NCBI GenBank assembly: GCA_038062375.1
Contig: JBBTXG010000005.1
Span: forward strand, 1-64,000
Length of the DNA: 64,000 nt
Direction: 5' to 3'
Source: JBBTXG01 sp038062375
GTDB taxonomy: Bacteria > Patescibacteriota > Minisyncoccia > Minisyncoccales > UBA10102
Of the stretch, positions 14,757-23,020 are shown in pieces. Positions within the stretch are counted from its first letter, which is position 1, and each line of letters starts with the position of its first letter. A model generated the notes under the pieces. It was not told the DNA's origin. It made no database searches and worked only from the letters and a program-made list of their open reading frames with translations. A program made the translations under genes and the position numbers.

Positions 14757-15851
14757 ATGGACATCTCTCTTAACGTTATTAAAATTGCGAGTGCGACAAC
14801 GACGAGTTTTCTTCTCGCTTTTCTCCTTACGCCTCCTCTTCTGCGCTTACTCATCAAACATAAGTTATGGAGGAAGACTGTTCGGACGAAAGCGCTTGAT
14901 GGGAGAGAATTGAAGTTTTTTCAGCAATTCCACGCGGAAGGTGAAATGAAAACCCCAAGGTTTGGGGGCGTGCTTATTTGGATTGTACCGGCCGCGGTAG
15001 CGTTGATTTTTTCTCTCCTTTCCCAAACACACATCTGGTGGTTTGAGAAGTTAAACTTTTTGAGTCGAGGGCAAACATGGCTGCCGCTCGCTACCTTGCT
15101 CGCCGCATCAGCAGTTGGTTTTCTCGACGATCTTCTCCAAGTAATCCCTCCTCTAAAAAAAGGGATTTTTCAAAAAGTTTGGGATACAATTGGAAAATAT
15201 GTCGGAGGAGGGCTTGATCTGAAATATCGATTTGCCTTGATTATTCTTATTGGGCTGGTAGGCGCGTCGTGGTTCTTTTTTAAGCTTGAATGGAATACTA
15301 TTCACGTTCCTGGGGTTGGCGATTTTCCCATTGGAATTTTCTACATTCCACTTTTTGTTCTTGTGATGCTCGCCACCTATAGTGGGGGAGTAATCGACGG
15401 AGTAGATGGACTCGCCGGAGGGACTTTTGCTTCCATATTTGGCGCATACGGACTTATTGCTTTTGCTCGAAATCAGATTGATCTTGCCGCGTTTTGTTTT
15501 GTGGTCGCAGGCGCAATTTTGGCGTTTCTTTGGTTTAACATTCCTCCCGCACGATTCTACATGGGGGAGACTGGAAGCATGGGGTTGACCGCAACTCTTA
15601 CGGTCGTAGCATTTTTGACTGATTCGGTGCTCGTCCTTCCGATTATTGGCTTTCTTTTGGTGATCGAATCTGCTTCCGTGATCATTCAACTTCTCTCAAA
15701 AAAATTCCGTAAAAAGAAATTCTTTCTCGCGGCTCCCATCCATCACCACTTTGAAGCACTCGGCTGGCCTCATTACAAAGTAACAATGAGATTTTGGGTA
15801 ATAGGCGTGGTCATGGCAATTATTGGAGTAGCCATCAGACTTTTGGGATAN
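14757..15851 (+). CDS. mraY: Phospho-N-acetylmuramoyl-pentapeptide-transferase
   Basis: 364 residues with about ten membrane helices. Key motifs: KTPRFGG near the N-terminus, the Asp pair in VGFLDD, IDGVDGLAGG, NIPPARFYMGETG, and APIHHHFE. It links UDP-MurNAc-pentapeptide to undecaprenyl phosphate at the inner membrane face. The coding sequence runs up to the N gap: the last readable codons are CTT TTG GGA and TA, and the stop (TAA) is seen intact in the duplicate at 15993-15995. Confidence 0.95.
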
Positions 15852-15994
15852 NNNNNNNNNNNNNNNNNNNNNNNNNNNNNNNNNNNNNNNNNNNNNNNNN
15901 NNNNNNNNNNNNNNNNNNNNNNNNNNNNNNNNNNNNNNNNNNNNNNNNNNGTGGTCATGGCAATTATTGGAGTAGCCATCAGACTTTTGGGATA
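15807..15994. other. Assembly gap with duplicated flanks
   Basis: 100 N (15851-15950) are flanked by the same 44 bp on both sides (15807-15850 and 15951-15994). This is the signature of two contigs that overlap but were scaffolded with a fixed gap. Removing one copy plus the N leaves mraY intact with TAA and the ATPase start 27 nt later. Confidence 0.95.
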
Positions 15995-16021
15995 ACGCTG
16001 TTTGTTGCGTATAATAAAGAA

Positions 16022-18652
16022 ATGGAAGAGCAGAAAGTTTTTCACACTCGTTGGCACGCAATTTCTTGGGAGGAGACTGCGGCGATTCTCGAGACAAATG
16101 CGAAAAATGGGTTAGCAGAGAAAGAAGGCGAAAAACGAAAGGAGATATTTGGGCCCAATACACTTCCCGAGGAAAAACCTCCGTCGCGCTCGCGTATTTT
16201 CTTTAAGCAGTTTGGAAGCCCCCTTGTCTTTATTTTAGTGATCGCAGGCTTTGTTACGTTTGGATTCCATGAATACACTGATAGCATGGTGATTTTTGGG
16301 ACTGTACTTTTTAATACCTTCATTGGATACCTTCAGGAAAACAAAGCGAGCAATGCTTTAATCCAGCTCAAAAAGATACTCAAGGGGAAGGCGTCTGTAT
16401 GGAGAGGGGGAGAGAGGAAAGAGATCCCCTCTGAAGATCTGGTACCGGGAGACATTATTTTTCTGAATCCAGGAAGCAAAGTACCAGCAGACGGGCGGAT
16501 TATGGATAGTTGGAACTTAAAAATCAATGAAGCAGTGCTGACAGGGGAGTGGATTGCGTCTTCAAAACATTCCGCGGCTCTTGACGAAAAAACTCCCCTG
16601 GCTGATCGAGACAATATGGTCTACACGGGGAGTCTTATCCAAGAGGGGAACGGCAAAGCAATCGTAACTGTTACCGGGATACACACGGAGGTGGGAAAAA
16701 TCGGAACGCTCTTGAAGACCATTGAGGAAGAACACACCCCCTATCAAAAAAAACTTACGCAATTCGCATGGATGATGGGGGTTCTGATAAGCATTCTTGC
16801 GTTTTTTATTTTTCTTCAGGGAGTTTCGACGGGAAGTAAGGTTCTTGAGATGTTTAAGGTAGCAACTGCAATCGCGGTGGCCGCAATTCCCGAGGGGCTG
16901 CCAATCGCAATGACAATTGTCCTTGCAGTGGGAATGCAGCGAATCCTCGCACAAAAAGGCTTGGTGAGGCGCCTTGTGTCTGCCGAGACACTTGGAAGCA
17001 CTTCGGTGATTGCCACGGACAAAACCCTTACGCTCACTGAAGGAAGCATGGAGGTAGAAGAAATCGCTCCTTTGAAAGTAGGGGATAGAGAGCAAATGCT
17101 CATTGGCGCAGCTCTTGCAAATGAAGCGTTCATTGAGAATCCCCAGGAGGCCTTGGAGGAATGGATTATTCGAGGAAGAGCTACGGATCAGGCGTTGATA
17201 CGAGCGGCAATGGAGGCAGGCATCTCTAAAATCGAATTGGAAAAAAATCTCCCTCTTTTATTTCGACTCCCCCTTGATTCGGAAACGAAATATATTGCAA
17301 GTTTTCACCAAGTGGGACAGGGGGTGAAGGCATATCTTTCCGGCGCACCAGAACGCATTCTTACCCTTTCTGTCCTTTCGGAAGATGAGAGACAACAAGG
17401 CGAACGCAAACTCAACGAACTTACCGAGAGAGGATTGCGAGTGGTATGCGTTGCGTCCAAAGACATCACCCAAGTGTTTCTGGAAGAGAGAAAAAAGAAT
17501 GATCTCCCCCAGAACCTCTTAAAAGAAATTAAGGATCTTCGCCTCATCGGATTTATTGCCTTACGAGATCCTTTGCGCAAGGGAGTAAAAGAGGCAATCG
17601 GAGTGACCAAGGAAGCGGGAATTCAGACGATCATTGTAACAGGAGACCACGTTCTTACTGCAAAAGCAGTTGCAAAAGAAATAGGATTGCCAACATCTTC
17701 AGACGAGGTGATCGAGGGTAAAGATCTCAACCTTCTCTCCGACGAAGAATTGCAATCTCGTATCTCGCGGCTTTCGGTATATGCAAGGGTAGAACCAGCC
17801 CATAAATTGCGTATCATTGAGGCTTGGCAAAGAAAAGGAGCTGTGATCGCAATGACCGGAGATGGAGTGAACGATGCTCCAGCGCTCAAAAAGGCAGATA
17901 TTGGAATTGCGCTAGGTTCTGGTACCGAAGTCGCAAAGGAGGCATCCGATCTTGTCTTGCTTGAAGATGATTTTTCCATTATTCCTGCTGCGGTGAAAGA
18001 AGGAAGGGTGATCTTAGATAATATGAGGAAAATCATCACCTATATGCTTGCAGGAACCTTTACGGAAACAATCCTCATTGGAGCGAGCATCATGGGTGGC
18101 GCACCTTTTCTCCCGGTGACCGCTTTGCAGATCTTATGGATGAATCTTATTGAGGACATGTTTCCCGCGATCGCGCTTGCCTTTGAGAAACCGGAGAAAG
18201 ACGTGATGAAACGCAAGCCCAAAGAACAAGATTCTTCTCTTTTCACTGGAGCTATGAAGACCATTATCTTTGTCATCGGCATCCTTAGCGTTCTTCTCTT
18301 ACTCGGTCTTTTCTTTTGGCTTTTAAAACAGGATGTATATTCCCAAGAGCGTCTTCAGACGATTCTTTTTGTAGGTTTGGGAATCGATTCGCTTTTGTAT
18401 GTGTTTTCGTGCAAGAGCCTGCGCAAAAATATTTGGGAGTACAATCCTTTTTCAAATCTCTATCTCGTGGGAAGCGTGCTTCTCGGATTTTTGCTTCTGA
18501 ACGCAGTTATCTACGTGCCTTTTCTCCAATTTCTTTTTCATACGGAAGCGCTGAACTTTTTTGATTGGACATTCCTTGGCGCGTTTGGGATACTTGCAGT
18601 GACGCTCATTGAAGCCGCAAAATGGTACTTTATTCGAAAGGAGAGAGCGTAG
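16022..18652 (+). CDS. P2-type cation-transporting ATPase
   Basis: 876 residues from ATG 16022. The N-terminal cation-ATPase domain, the actuator domain, the M4 motif IPEGLPIAMTI, the P-domain and the hinge TGDGVNDAPALKKADIGIAL are all recognisable, as is M6 (LQILWMNLIEDMFPAIALA). It resembles SERCA/PMR1-like Ca2+ or Na+ pumps. Two signature motifs differ: LTGES reads LTGEW, and the phosphorylation site DKTGT reads DKTLT (Asp333, at 17018). It is followed 18 nt later by a cation exchanger gene, which fits a calcium or sodium role. Confidence 0.9.
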   Translation: MEEQKVFHTRWHAISWEETAAILETNAKNGLAEKEGEKRKEIFGPNTLPEEKPPSRSRIFFKQFGSPLVFILVIAGFVTFGFHEYTDSMVIFGTVLFNTFIGYLQENKASNALIQLKKILKGKASVWRGGERKEIPSEDLVPGDIIFLNPGSKVPADGRIMDSWNLKINEAVLTGEWIASSKHSAALDEKTPLADRDNMVYTGSLIQEGNGKAIVTVTGIHTEVGKIGTLLKTIEEEHTPYQKKLTQFAWMMGVLISILAFFIFLQGVSTGSKVLEMFKVATAIAVAAIPEGLPIAMTIVLAVGMQRILAQKGLVRRLVSAETLGSTSVIATDKTLTLTEGSMEVEEIAPLKVGDREQMLIGAALANEAFIENPQEALEEWIIRGRATDQALIRAAMEAGISKIELEKNLPLLFRLPLDSETKYIASFHQVGQGVKAYLSGAPERILTLSVLSEDERQQGERKLNELTERGLRVVCVASKDITQVFLEERKKNDLPQNLLKEIKDLRLIGFIALRDPLRKGVKEAIGVTKEAGIQTIIVTGDHVLTAKAVAKEIGLPTSSDEVIEGKDLNLLSDEELQSRISRLSVYARVEPAHKLRIIEAWQRKGAVIAMTGDGVNDAPALKKADIGIALGSGTEVAKEASDLVLLEDDFSIIPAAVKEGRVILDNMRKIITYMLAGTFTETILIGASIMGGAPFLPVTALQILWMNLIEDMFPAIALAFEKPEKDVMKRKPKEQDSSLFTGAMKTIIFVIGILSVLLLLGLFFWLLKQDVYSQERLQTILFVGLGIDSLLYVFSCKSLRKNIWEYNPFSNLYLVGSVLLGFLLLNAVIYVPFLQFLFHTEALNFFDWTFLGAFGILAVTLIEAAKWYFIRKERA

Positions 18653-18670
18653 TCTTTCAACAATCCATCC

Positions 18671-19657
18671 ATGGTTTTCTATTTTATTCTTTTTGTATTG
18701 TCTGGTCTCTTGCTCTTTTGGTCAGCTAACTTGCTTGTGCGGGGCATCACGGAATTGGCCCGTTATCTTCAATGGAGAGAATTTGTTATTGCATTCTTTG
18801 TGATGGCAGTGGCATCTTCGTTTCCCAACCTGTTTGTAGGAATTTTATCTGTCGCGCACGGGATTCCGGAACTTTCGCTCGGAGATATTATGGGAAATAG
18901 CCTTGTAGATCTCACCCTTGTGGTGGCGTTGGCAGTATTCTTTGGAAAAAATCTTATCACGGAAGGCAAACTCATTCAGATTTCTTCGGTATTTACTCTT
19001 GGGGTTGCGATCCTTCCTCTCCTCCTCATTTTAGACGGCCAGCTAAATAGAGGGGATGGACTCGTGCTTCTCGTCATCTTTCTTTTGTACAGCAGATGGC
19101 TTTTTTCAAAACGCAAGGAACACCCGGAAATTTTCAACCATGCGCAGCGAGCATTTGCGCAAACTCCCCTGAAAGGATTTTTGGTCTTTTTGCGAAGTCT
19201 GCTCGGAATCCTGACGGGGATTGTCATCTTACTCTTTGCAGCAGAAGGAGTGGTGCAAAGCGCCTTCTTTTTTGCACGAACATTTCATTTCCCGCTCCCG
19301 ATTATTGGACTATTGATCGTTGGTCTCGGAAGCGCACTGCCAGAGATTTACTTGACGATCATCTCGGCACGAAAAAATAAAGACAGGGTTATTTTGGGGG
19401 AGTTGATGGGAGCCGTGATTGTAATGACGACCCTCATCTTGGGAATTGTTGCCTTGCTCCATCCCATTGAGATTGAAAACTTTTCTCCCTTTGCGCTCGC
19501 ACGAGCATTTCTGGTGATTTCTGCACTCGTTTTCTTCCTCGCGGTGAAAACTGATCATAAGATCAGCAAGGGAGAAGCATTTTTCCTTCTTCTCCTCTAT
19601 ATCACATTTGTAGGAGCCGAACTCCTTTTGAGATCCCCTGAAGATATGATACCTTGA
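18671..19657 (+). CDS. Sodium/calcium exchanger family (CaCA) membrane protein
   Basis: 328 residues in two homologous halves. The alpha-repeat signatures are SSFPNLFVGILS...GDIMGNSLVDLTLV in the first half and GSALPEIYLTIISARK...GELMGAVIVMTTLILG in the second. About ten membrane helices are predicted. It exchanges cations across the membrane. It sits directly behind the P-type ATPase, so both probably control the same ion. Confidence 0.85.
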   Translation: MVFYFILFVLSGLLLFWSANLLVRGITELARYLQWREFVIAFFVMAVASSFPNLFVGILSVAHGIPELSLGDIMGNSLVDLTLVVALAVFFGKNLITEGKLIQISSVFTLGVAILPLLLILDGQLNRGDGLVLLVIFLLYSRWLFSKRKEHPEIFNHAQRAFAQTPLKGFLVFLRSLLGILTGIVILLFAAEGVVQSAFFFARTFHFPLPIIGLLIVGLGSALPEIYLTIISARKNKDRVILGELMGAVIVMTTLILGIVALLHPIEIENFSPFALARAFLVISALVFFLAVKTDHKISKGEAFFLLLLYITFVGAELLLRSPEDMIP

Positions 19658-19661
19658 GGGT

Positions 19662-20684
19662 ATGACAGAAATTTTTTATCTTGTGATCATTGCGATTCTT
19701 GGAGTAATGATCGTGTTTCTTTTTCTCAACAAGAGAAAGGAGGGCGATACCAGTTTTTTGATGATTCAAACTCAACTGAATGAACTTCGCGGCACCCTCG
19801 ATGCGAAGTTAGGGGATTCTACGAAGATGTTCCAGCAGCAATTCGTTGAAAGCGCAAAGATTATTCGGGAGGTAACAGAACGGCTCACCAAGCTGGATGA
19901 AACAAATAAGCAGGTAATCAGTTTTGCAGATCAGCTCCAAAGTTTGGAGGAAACCTTGCAAAATCCCAAACATCGAGGAATTTTGGGCGAGTATTATCTT
20001 GAAATGGTTTTAAAAAACGTTTTGCCGCCCAGCCATTATCAAGTGCAGTACCAATTTTCGAATGGCGACATGGTAGATGCAGTGATTTTTATTCGAGATA
20101 AAATGGTGCCGATTGATTCAAAATTTTCTCTCGAAAACTACAATCGGCTGCTTGAGGAGCGAGATGAAACTGCAAGGAATATCCTCGAAAAGAAATTTAA
20201 AGAAGATTTGAAAAATAGGATTGACGAAACCGCAAAATATATCAGACCAGAACAAGGCACCATGGATTTTGCCTTTATGTTTATTCCTGCGGAGGGTTTG
20301 TATTATGATCTTTTGGTGAATCAAGTGGGCACGCTTAAAACAAATACTCGAGATCTTATTGAATACGCTCATCGAGACAAGCATGTCATTATTGTCTCTC
20401 CGACCTCATTTTTTGCATATCTCCAAACCGTATTGCAAGGATTGCGCGCGCTTGAGATTGAAGAGTCTGCCAAAGAAATCAGAAAAAGAGTAGAAATACT
20501 TTCTCGACACTTGTTGGGCTACGAAGAATATATGAAAAAATTGGGAGTACATTTGGGCACCACGGTGAATACCTACAATACAGCATATAAGGAGTTGGGG
20601 AAGATAGACAAAGATGTTCTCAAAATCACTGGTGCTTCCAATGAGCCCAAGGTTCTAGAGCTTCAGAAACCTGAAGAGGAATAA
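19662..20684 (+). CDS. rmuC: RmuC family DNA recombination protein
   Basis: 340 residues. An N-terminal membrane helix and a coiled-coil segment (to about residue 100) are followed by the RmuC nuclease-like domain: HRGILGEYYLEMVLKN, MVDAVIF, VPIDSKFSLENY, DFAFMFIPAEGLYYDL, HVIIVSPTSFFAYLQ. RmuC is thought to limit inversions between repeats, which is of interest in a genome with so many. It starts 4 nt after the exchanger gene. Confidence 0.9.
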   Translation: MTEIFYLVIIAILGVMIVFLFLNKRKEGDTSFLMIQTQLNELRGTLDAKLGDSTKMFQQQFVESAKIIREVTERLTKLDETNKQVISFADQLQSLEETLQNPKHRGILGEYYLEMVLKNVLPPSHYQVQYQFSNGDMVDAVIFIRDKMVPIDSKFSLENYNRLLEERDETARNILEKKFKEDLKNRIDETAKYIRPEQGTMDFAFMFIPAEGLYYDLLVNQVGTLKTNTRDLIEYAHRDKHVIIVSPTSFFAYLQTVLQGLRALEIEESAKEIRKRVEILSRHLLGYEEYMKKLGVHLGTTVNTYNTAYKELGKIDKDVLKITGASNEPKVLELQKPEEE

Positions 20685-21257
20685 AGTGAGGGCGGAGCTC
20701 AAAGTGAGGAGATAGTGAAAGGGGCTCTGGAAGCTGCGCGCCTTTCCCGGGCCGCTGGCTCCAATCCCATAGAGATATTCCTTGTGGGAGACCGAGAAGA
20801 GATAGAGGGCGAGTTAGGGAAGCATGAGGAAAGTGTCGAGTTTCCCATCAGGGTAATACCGTCGGAGGGGAAAATCCGTGAGGATGAGCACTCTATCCAG
20901 GCTCTCCGCTACAAAACCAGAGGTTCTGTAGTAGTGGCGACTCAACTGGTGAGGGAGGGTAGGGCCGATGCCCTGGTATCTATGGGCTCTACAGGGGCCA
21001 AGGGCATCAGGTATCTCCTCATACCGAAACACGGGTTCAGCAGGCTCTGGCCCCTTGGTGAGGAGATCAGGTTCCGTGCGACAATCAGACTGAACGCCGC
21101 GGGGACTTTTCAGGTGGGTGTGGTGGGTTTGGCAGCGAACGCGTCACTCAGTCCCATCGGAGAGACGGTACGGGTTATACGGCCAGTGAACGCGCTCACC
21201 AACGCAGCCATACTTTTCGTGGTTTATACGCTAATCCTCGCGGGATTGGCTGGCTGA
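20685..21257 (+). pseudogene. plsX: 5' fragment of plsX joined to an unrelated C-terminal fragment
   Basis: The frame opens right after the rmuC stop; the first likely start is GTG 20715. Residues from GGAQSEEIVKGALEAARLSR to ADALVSMGSTGA match the N-terminal third of PlsX phosphate acyltransferase. At about 21000 the match stops. About 85 residues of unrelated sequence follow, ending in a membrane helix (AAILFVVYTLILAGLAG). The missing PlsX continuation appears at 21808. The DNA is more GC-rich than its neighbours, with different codon use. Confidence 0.75.
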
Positions 21258-21352
21258 TGTTGAACATGCTTCTTCAATATCAAGTATCCATTTTGAGACT
21301 GAATACGAATGTAATATCGCAAGAACATGGTATAATAACTACATTGACACAT

Positions 21353-21784
21353 ATGAAAATAACCAAAACTCAATCATCTGTAAGCGGCAACCCGTTGTTC
21401 AGACCAGCCAAACGTTCCGTTGTAGCCGCCTTGGCCTTTATGATTCTTGCCCCTTCGCTGCTAGCTACGCTCATTTCTGTTGGCCGGAGTGAAGTCTCTC
21501 CAGAAACCCTCTGGGCTATCCCTACAGCAGTTGGGTTGTTTGCTGCCGGGTGGCTTCTCGTTGGTGCCAGCCTCCGACCTTACGGATCGCAGTGGCGCGG
21601 TGTAATCGCAGCTGCCGTGCTCTACATTCTGATAGGCGCCGTGTGGGTGCTTGGGTTCAACACAGCAATGGGTACTCCTCCCCTTGCAATACTTCGCTCT
21701 CCACAAACCATCATAGTTGGGGCGCTGTTCTGGCCTCTTGGAGTAGCCCAGCTATTGGGTCTGTTTGGTCTTGATATTGGATAG
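21353..21784 (+). CDS. Four-helix membrane protein inside the split plsX
   Basis: 143 residues from ATG 21353; the frame is open from 21257 but the upstream part is not membrane-like. Four hydrophobic helices are separated by short loops (LAFMILAPSLLATLI, IPTAVGLFAAGWLLVGA, VIAAAVLYILIGAVWVLG, IVGALFWPLGVAQLLGLFG). A TATAAT lies at 21331-21336. It is carried within the segment that interrupts plsX and shares its GC-rich composition. Function unknown. Confidence 0.6.
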   Translation: MKITKTQSSVSGNPLFRPAKRSVVAALAFMILAPSLLATLISVGRSEVSPETLWAIPTAVGLFAAGWLLVGASLRPYGSQWRGVIAAAVLYILIGAVWVLGFNTAMGTPPLAILRSPQTIIVGALFWPLGVAQLLGLFGLDIG

Positions 21785-21807
21785 CGGCAACCAAACTACT
21801 TGCCACC

Positions 21808-21962
21808 ACCATGGCCAGCGCAGCCCTCATCCTGGGCACCCTGGAGGGGCTGGAGCGGCCTTGCATAGGGGGGCCATTGACACTGCCAGGAGATGCGCGG
21901 AGCTTAATCTGGTGGAAAGCATGAGGACAGAGCTATCCGTGGTCAGCAGCCAGCTAATTTAG
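21808..21962 (+). pseudogene. plsX: Second fragment of plsX
   Basis: Reads T-MASAALILGTLEGLERPC, then IGGPL, which is what follows SMGSTGA in PlsX. After about 25 residues the match is lost, and a stop follows in every frame by 21962. Joining 20999 to 21808 would restore the reading GSTGA-T-MASAA. Confidence 0.75.
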
Positions 21963-21976
21963 CTATGGCCTCTTTG

Positions 21977-22047
21977 CCCCGTTAGAGATTCGATTCGCTC
22001 TTTGCGCGAATCGGCAAGAAATTAAAGAGTTCTTTCCTCTAACGGGG
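21977..22047 (+). promoter_or_regulatory. Structured rplU leader (three-way junction)
   Basis: Closing stem CCCCGTTAGAG (21977-21987) with CTCTAACGGGG (22037-22047). Inside, hairpin CGATTCGC/GCGAATCG (21991-21998 with 22006-22013) and hairpin AAGAA/TTCTT (22016-22020 with 22030-22034). TGTTTACTTTTTTG follows, so the closing stem could act as an attenuator. Ribosomal protein operons often have such autoregulatory leaders. The two nested perfect stems are direct sequence evidence; ligand binding is inference. Confidence 0.7.
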
Positions 22048-22084
22048 TGTTTACTTTTTTGCAGTTTTGTGTAAGATACATGGT

Positions 22085-22399
22085 ATGTTAGCCGTCATAA
22101 GAACTGGTGGGAAACAATATATCGTTGAACCGGGGCAAAAAATCAAAATAGAAAAGCTTCCTCCCAAGGAAGGAAGCGAAGTTGTGTTTGAAGACGTTTT
22201 GCTCTTAGAGAAAGATGGCAATGTCCAAATCGGAACTCCTTTGGTTAAAGGAGTAAAGGCGACAGGAAAAGTTCTCCAACAAGGAAAGGAAGAGAAGATT
22301 GTGGTGTTTCGGTTTAGATCCAAAAAGCGCTACAAAAAGAAAAAAGGCCATCGTCAACCATTTACTGAAGTCCAAATCACTTCTCTTGAACCTTCATAA
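22085..22399 (+). CDS. rplU: 50S ribosomal protein L21
   Basis: 104 residues from ATG 22085, the normal L21 start (LAVIRTGGKQYIVEPGQ); GTG 22067 would add six odd residues. The C-terminus has the typical basic run (FRFRSKKRYKKKKGHRQPFTEVQI). L21 binds 23S rRNA. The usual partner rpmA (L27) is not next to it; recR is convergent 10 nt away. Confidence 0.95.
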   Translation: MLAVIRTGGKQYIVEPGQKIKIEKLPPKEGSEVVFEDVLLLEKDGNVQIGTPLVKGVKATGKVLQQGKEEKIVVFRFRSKKRYKKKKGHRQPFTEVQITSLEPS

Positions 22400-22409
22400 G
22401 TATATCTCT

Positions 22410-23018
22410 TCATTTTCTGCCTTCAAGCGCGTGTTTGAGGGTTTGTTCGTCTGCATATTCCAATTCTCCGCCAATGGGCAGACCGCGGCACAAACGGGTT
22501 ATTTTCTTCCCTGATGGTTTGAGAATTCGTTCAAGGTACAAACTGGTAGCTTCGCCCTCGGTAGTCGGATTTAACGCAAGAATAATTTCTTTTATCTGCT
22601 GATCCTTGAGTCTTATTTTTAACTCGTTAATGTGCAGGCTTTTCAAATCCTCCTTCTGGAGGGTGCCGACGGTGCCGCCCAAGATAAAATAGAGTCCTTG
22701 ATAGCTTGCAGTCTTCTCAAATGCTTCCAAATCACTTTCCTTTTCTACGACACAGAGAAGCGCTCGATCTCTTGAGGGATTCCTACAAATGGAACATACC
22801 TGTGTGTGTTCTAGATCTTGAGCTTGATCAAATGGATTAAGGCAGAACGTGCAAAACTTTATTTCTTTCCTTAATTCCAAAGTTGCGTTGATCAACTCAT
22901 CTATTTGGAGTTGAGGAGCCTTGAGTAGGTAAAAAACAAAACGGGCTGCAGTACGCGGCCCAATCGTAGGAAATCGCGAGAACAGTTCCATGAGCTTTTG
23001 GATCGATTTGGGATACAT
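22410..23018 (-). CDS. recR: Recombination protein RecR
   Basis: 202 residues, normal length. A helix-hairpin-helix (LFSRFPTIGPRTAARFVFYL), a four-cysteine zinc finger (CTFCLNPF...CSICRNP) and a Toprim domain (LCVVEKESDLEAFE, LNPTTEGEATSLYL) are in order. It acts with RecO/RecF in gap repair. Its start is 2 nt after the dnaB stop, so it is expressed with dnaB. Confidence 0.95.
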   Translation of the reverse strand: MYPKSIQKLMELFSRFPTIGPRTAARFVFYLLKAPQLQIDELINATLELRKEIKFCTFCLNPFDQAQDLEHTQVCSICRNPSRDRALLCVVEKESDLEAFEKTASYQGLYFILGGTVGTLQKEDLKSLHINELKIRLKDQQIKEIILALNPTTEGEATSLYLERILKPSGKKITRLCRGLPIGGELEYADEQTLKHALEGRK

Positions 23019-23020
23019 AC

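Noticed and set aside
16022..18652. N-terminal extension of the ATPase across the N gap from 15794
   Set aside because: It is an artefact: the frame runs through the duplicated mraY end and 100 N. ATG 16022 gives a normal N-terminus.
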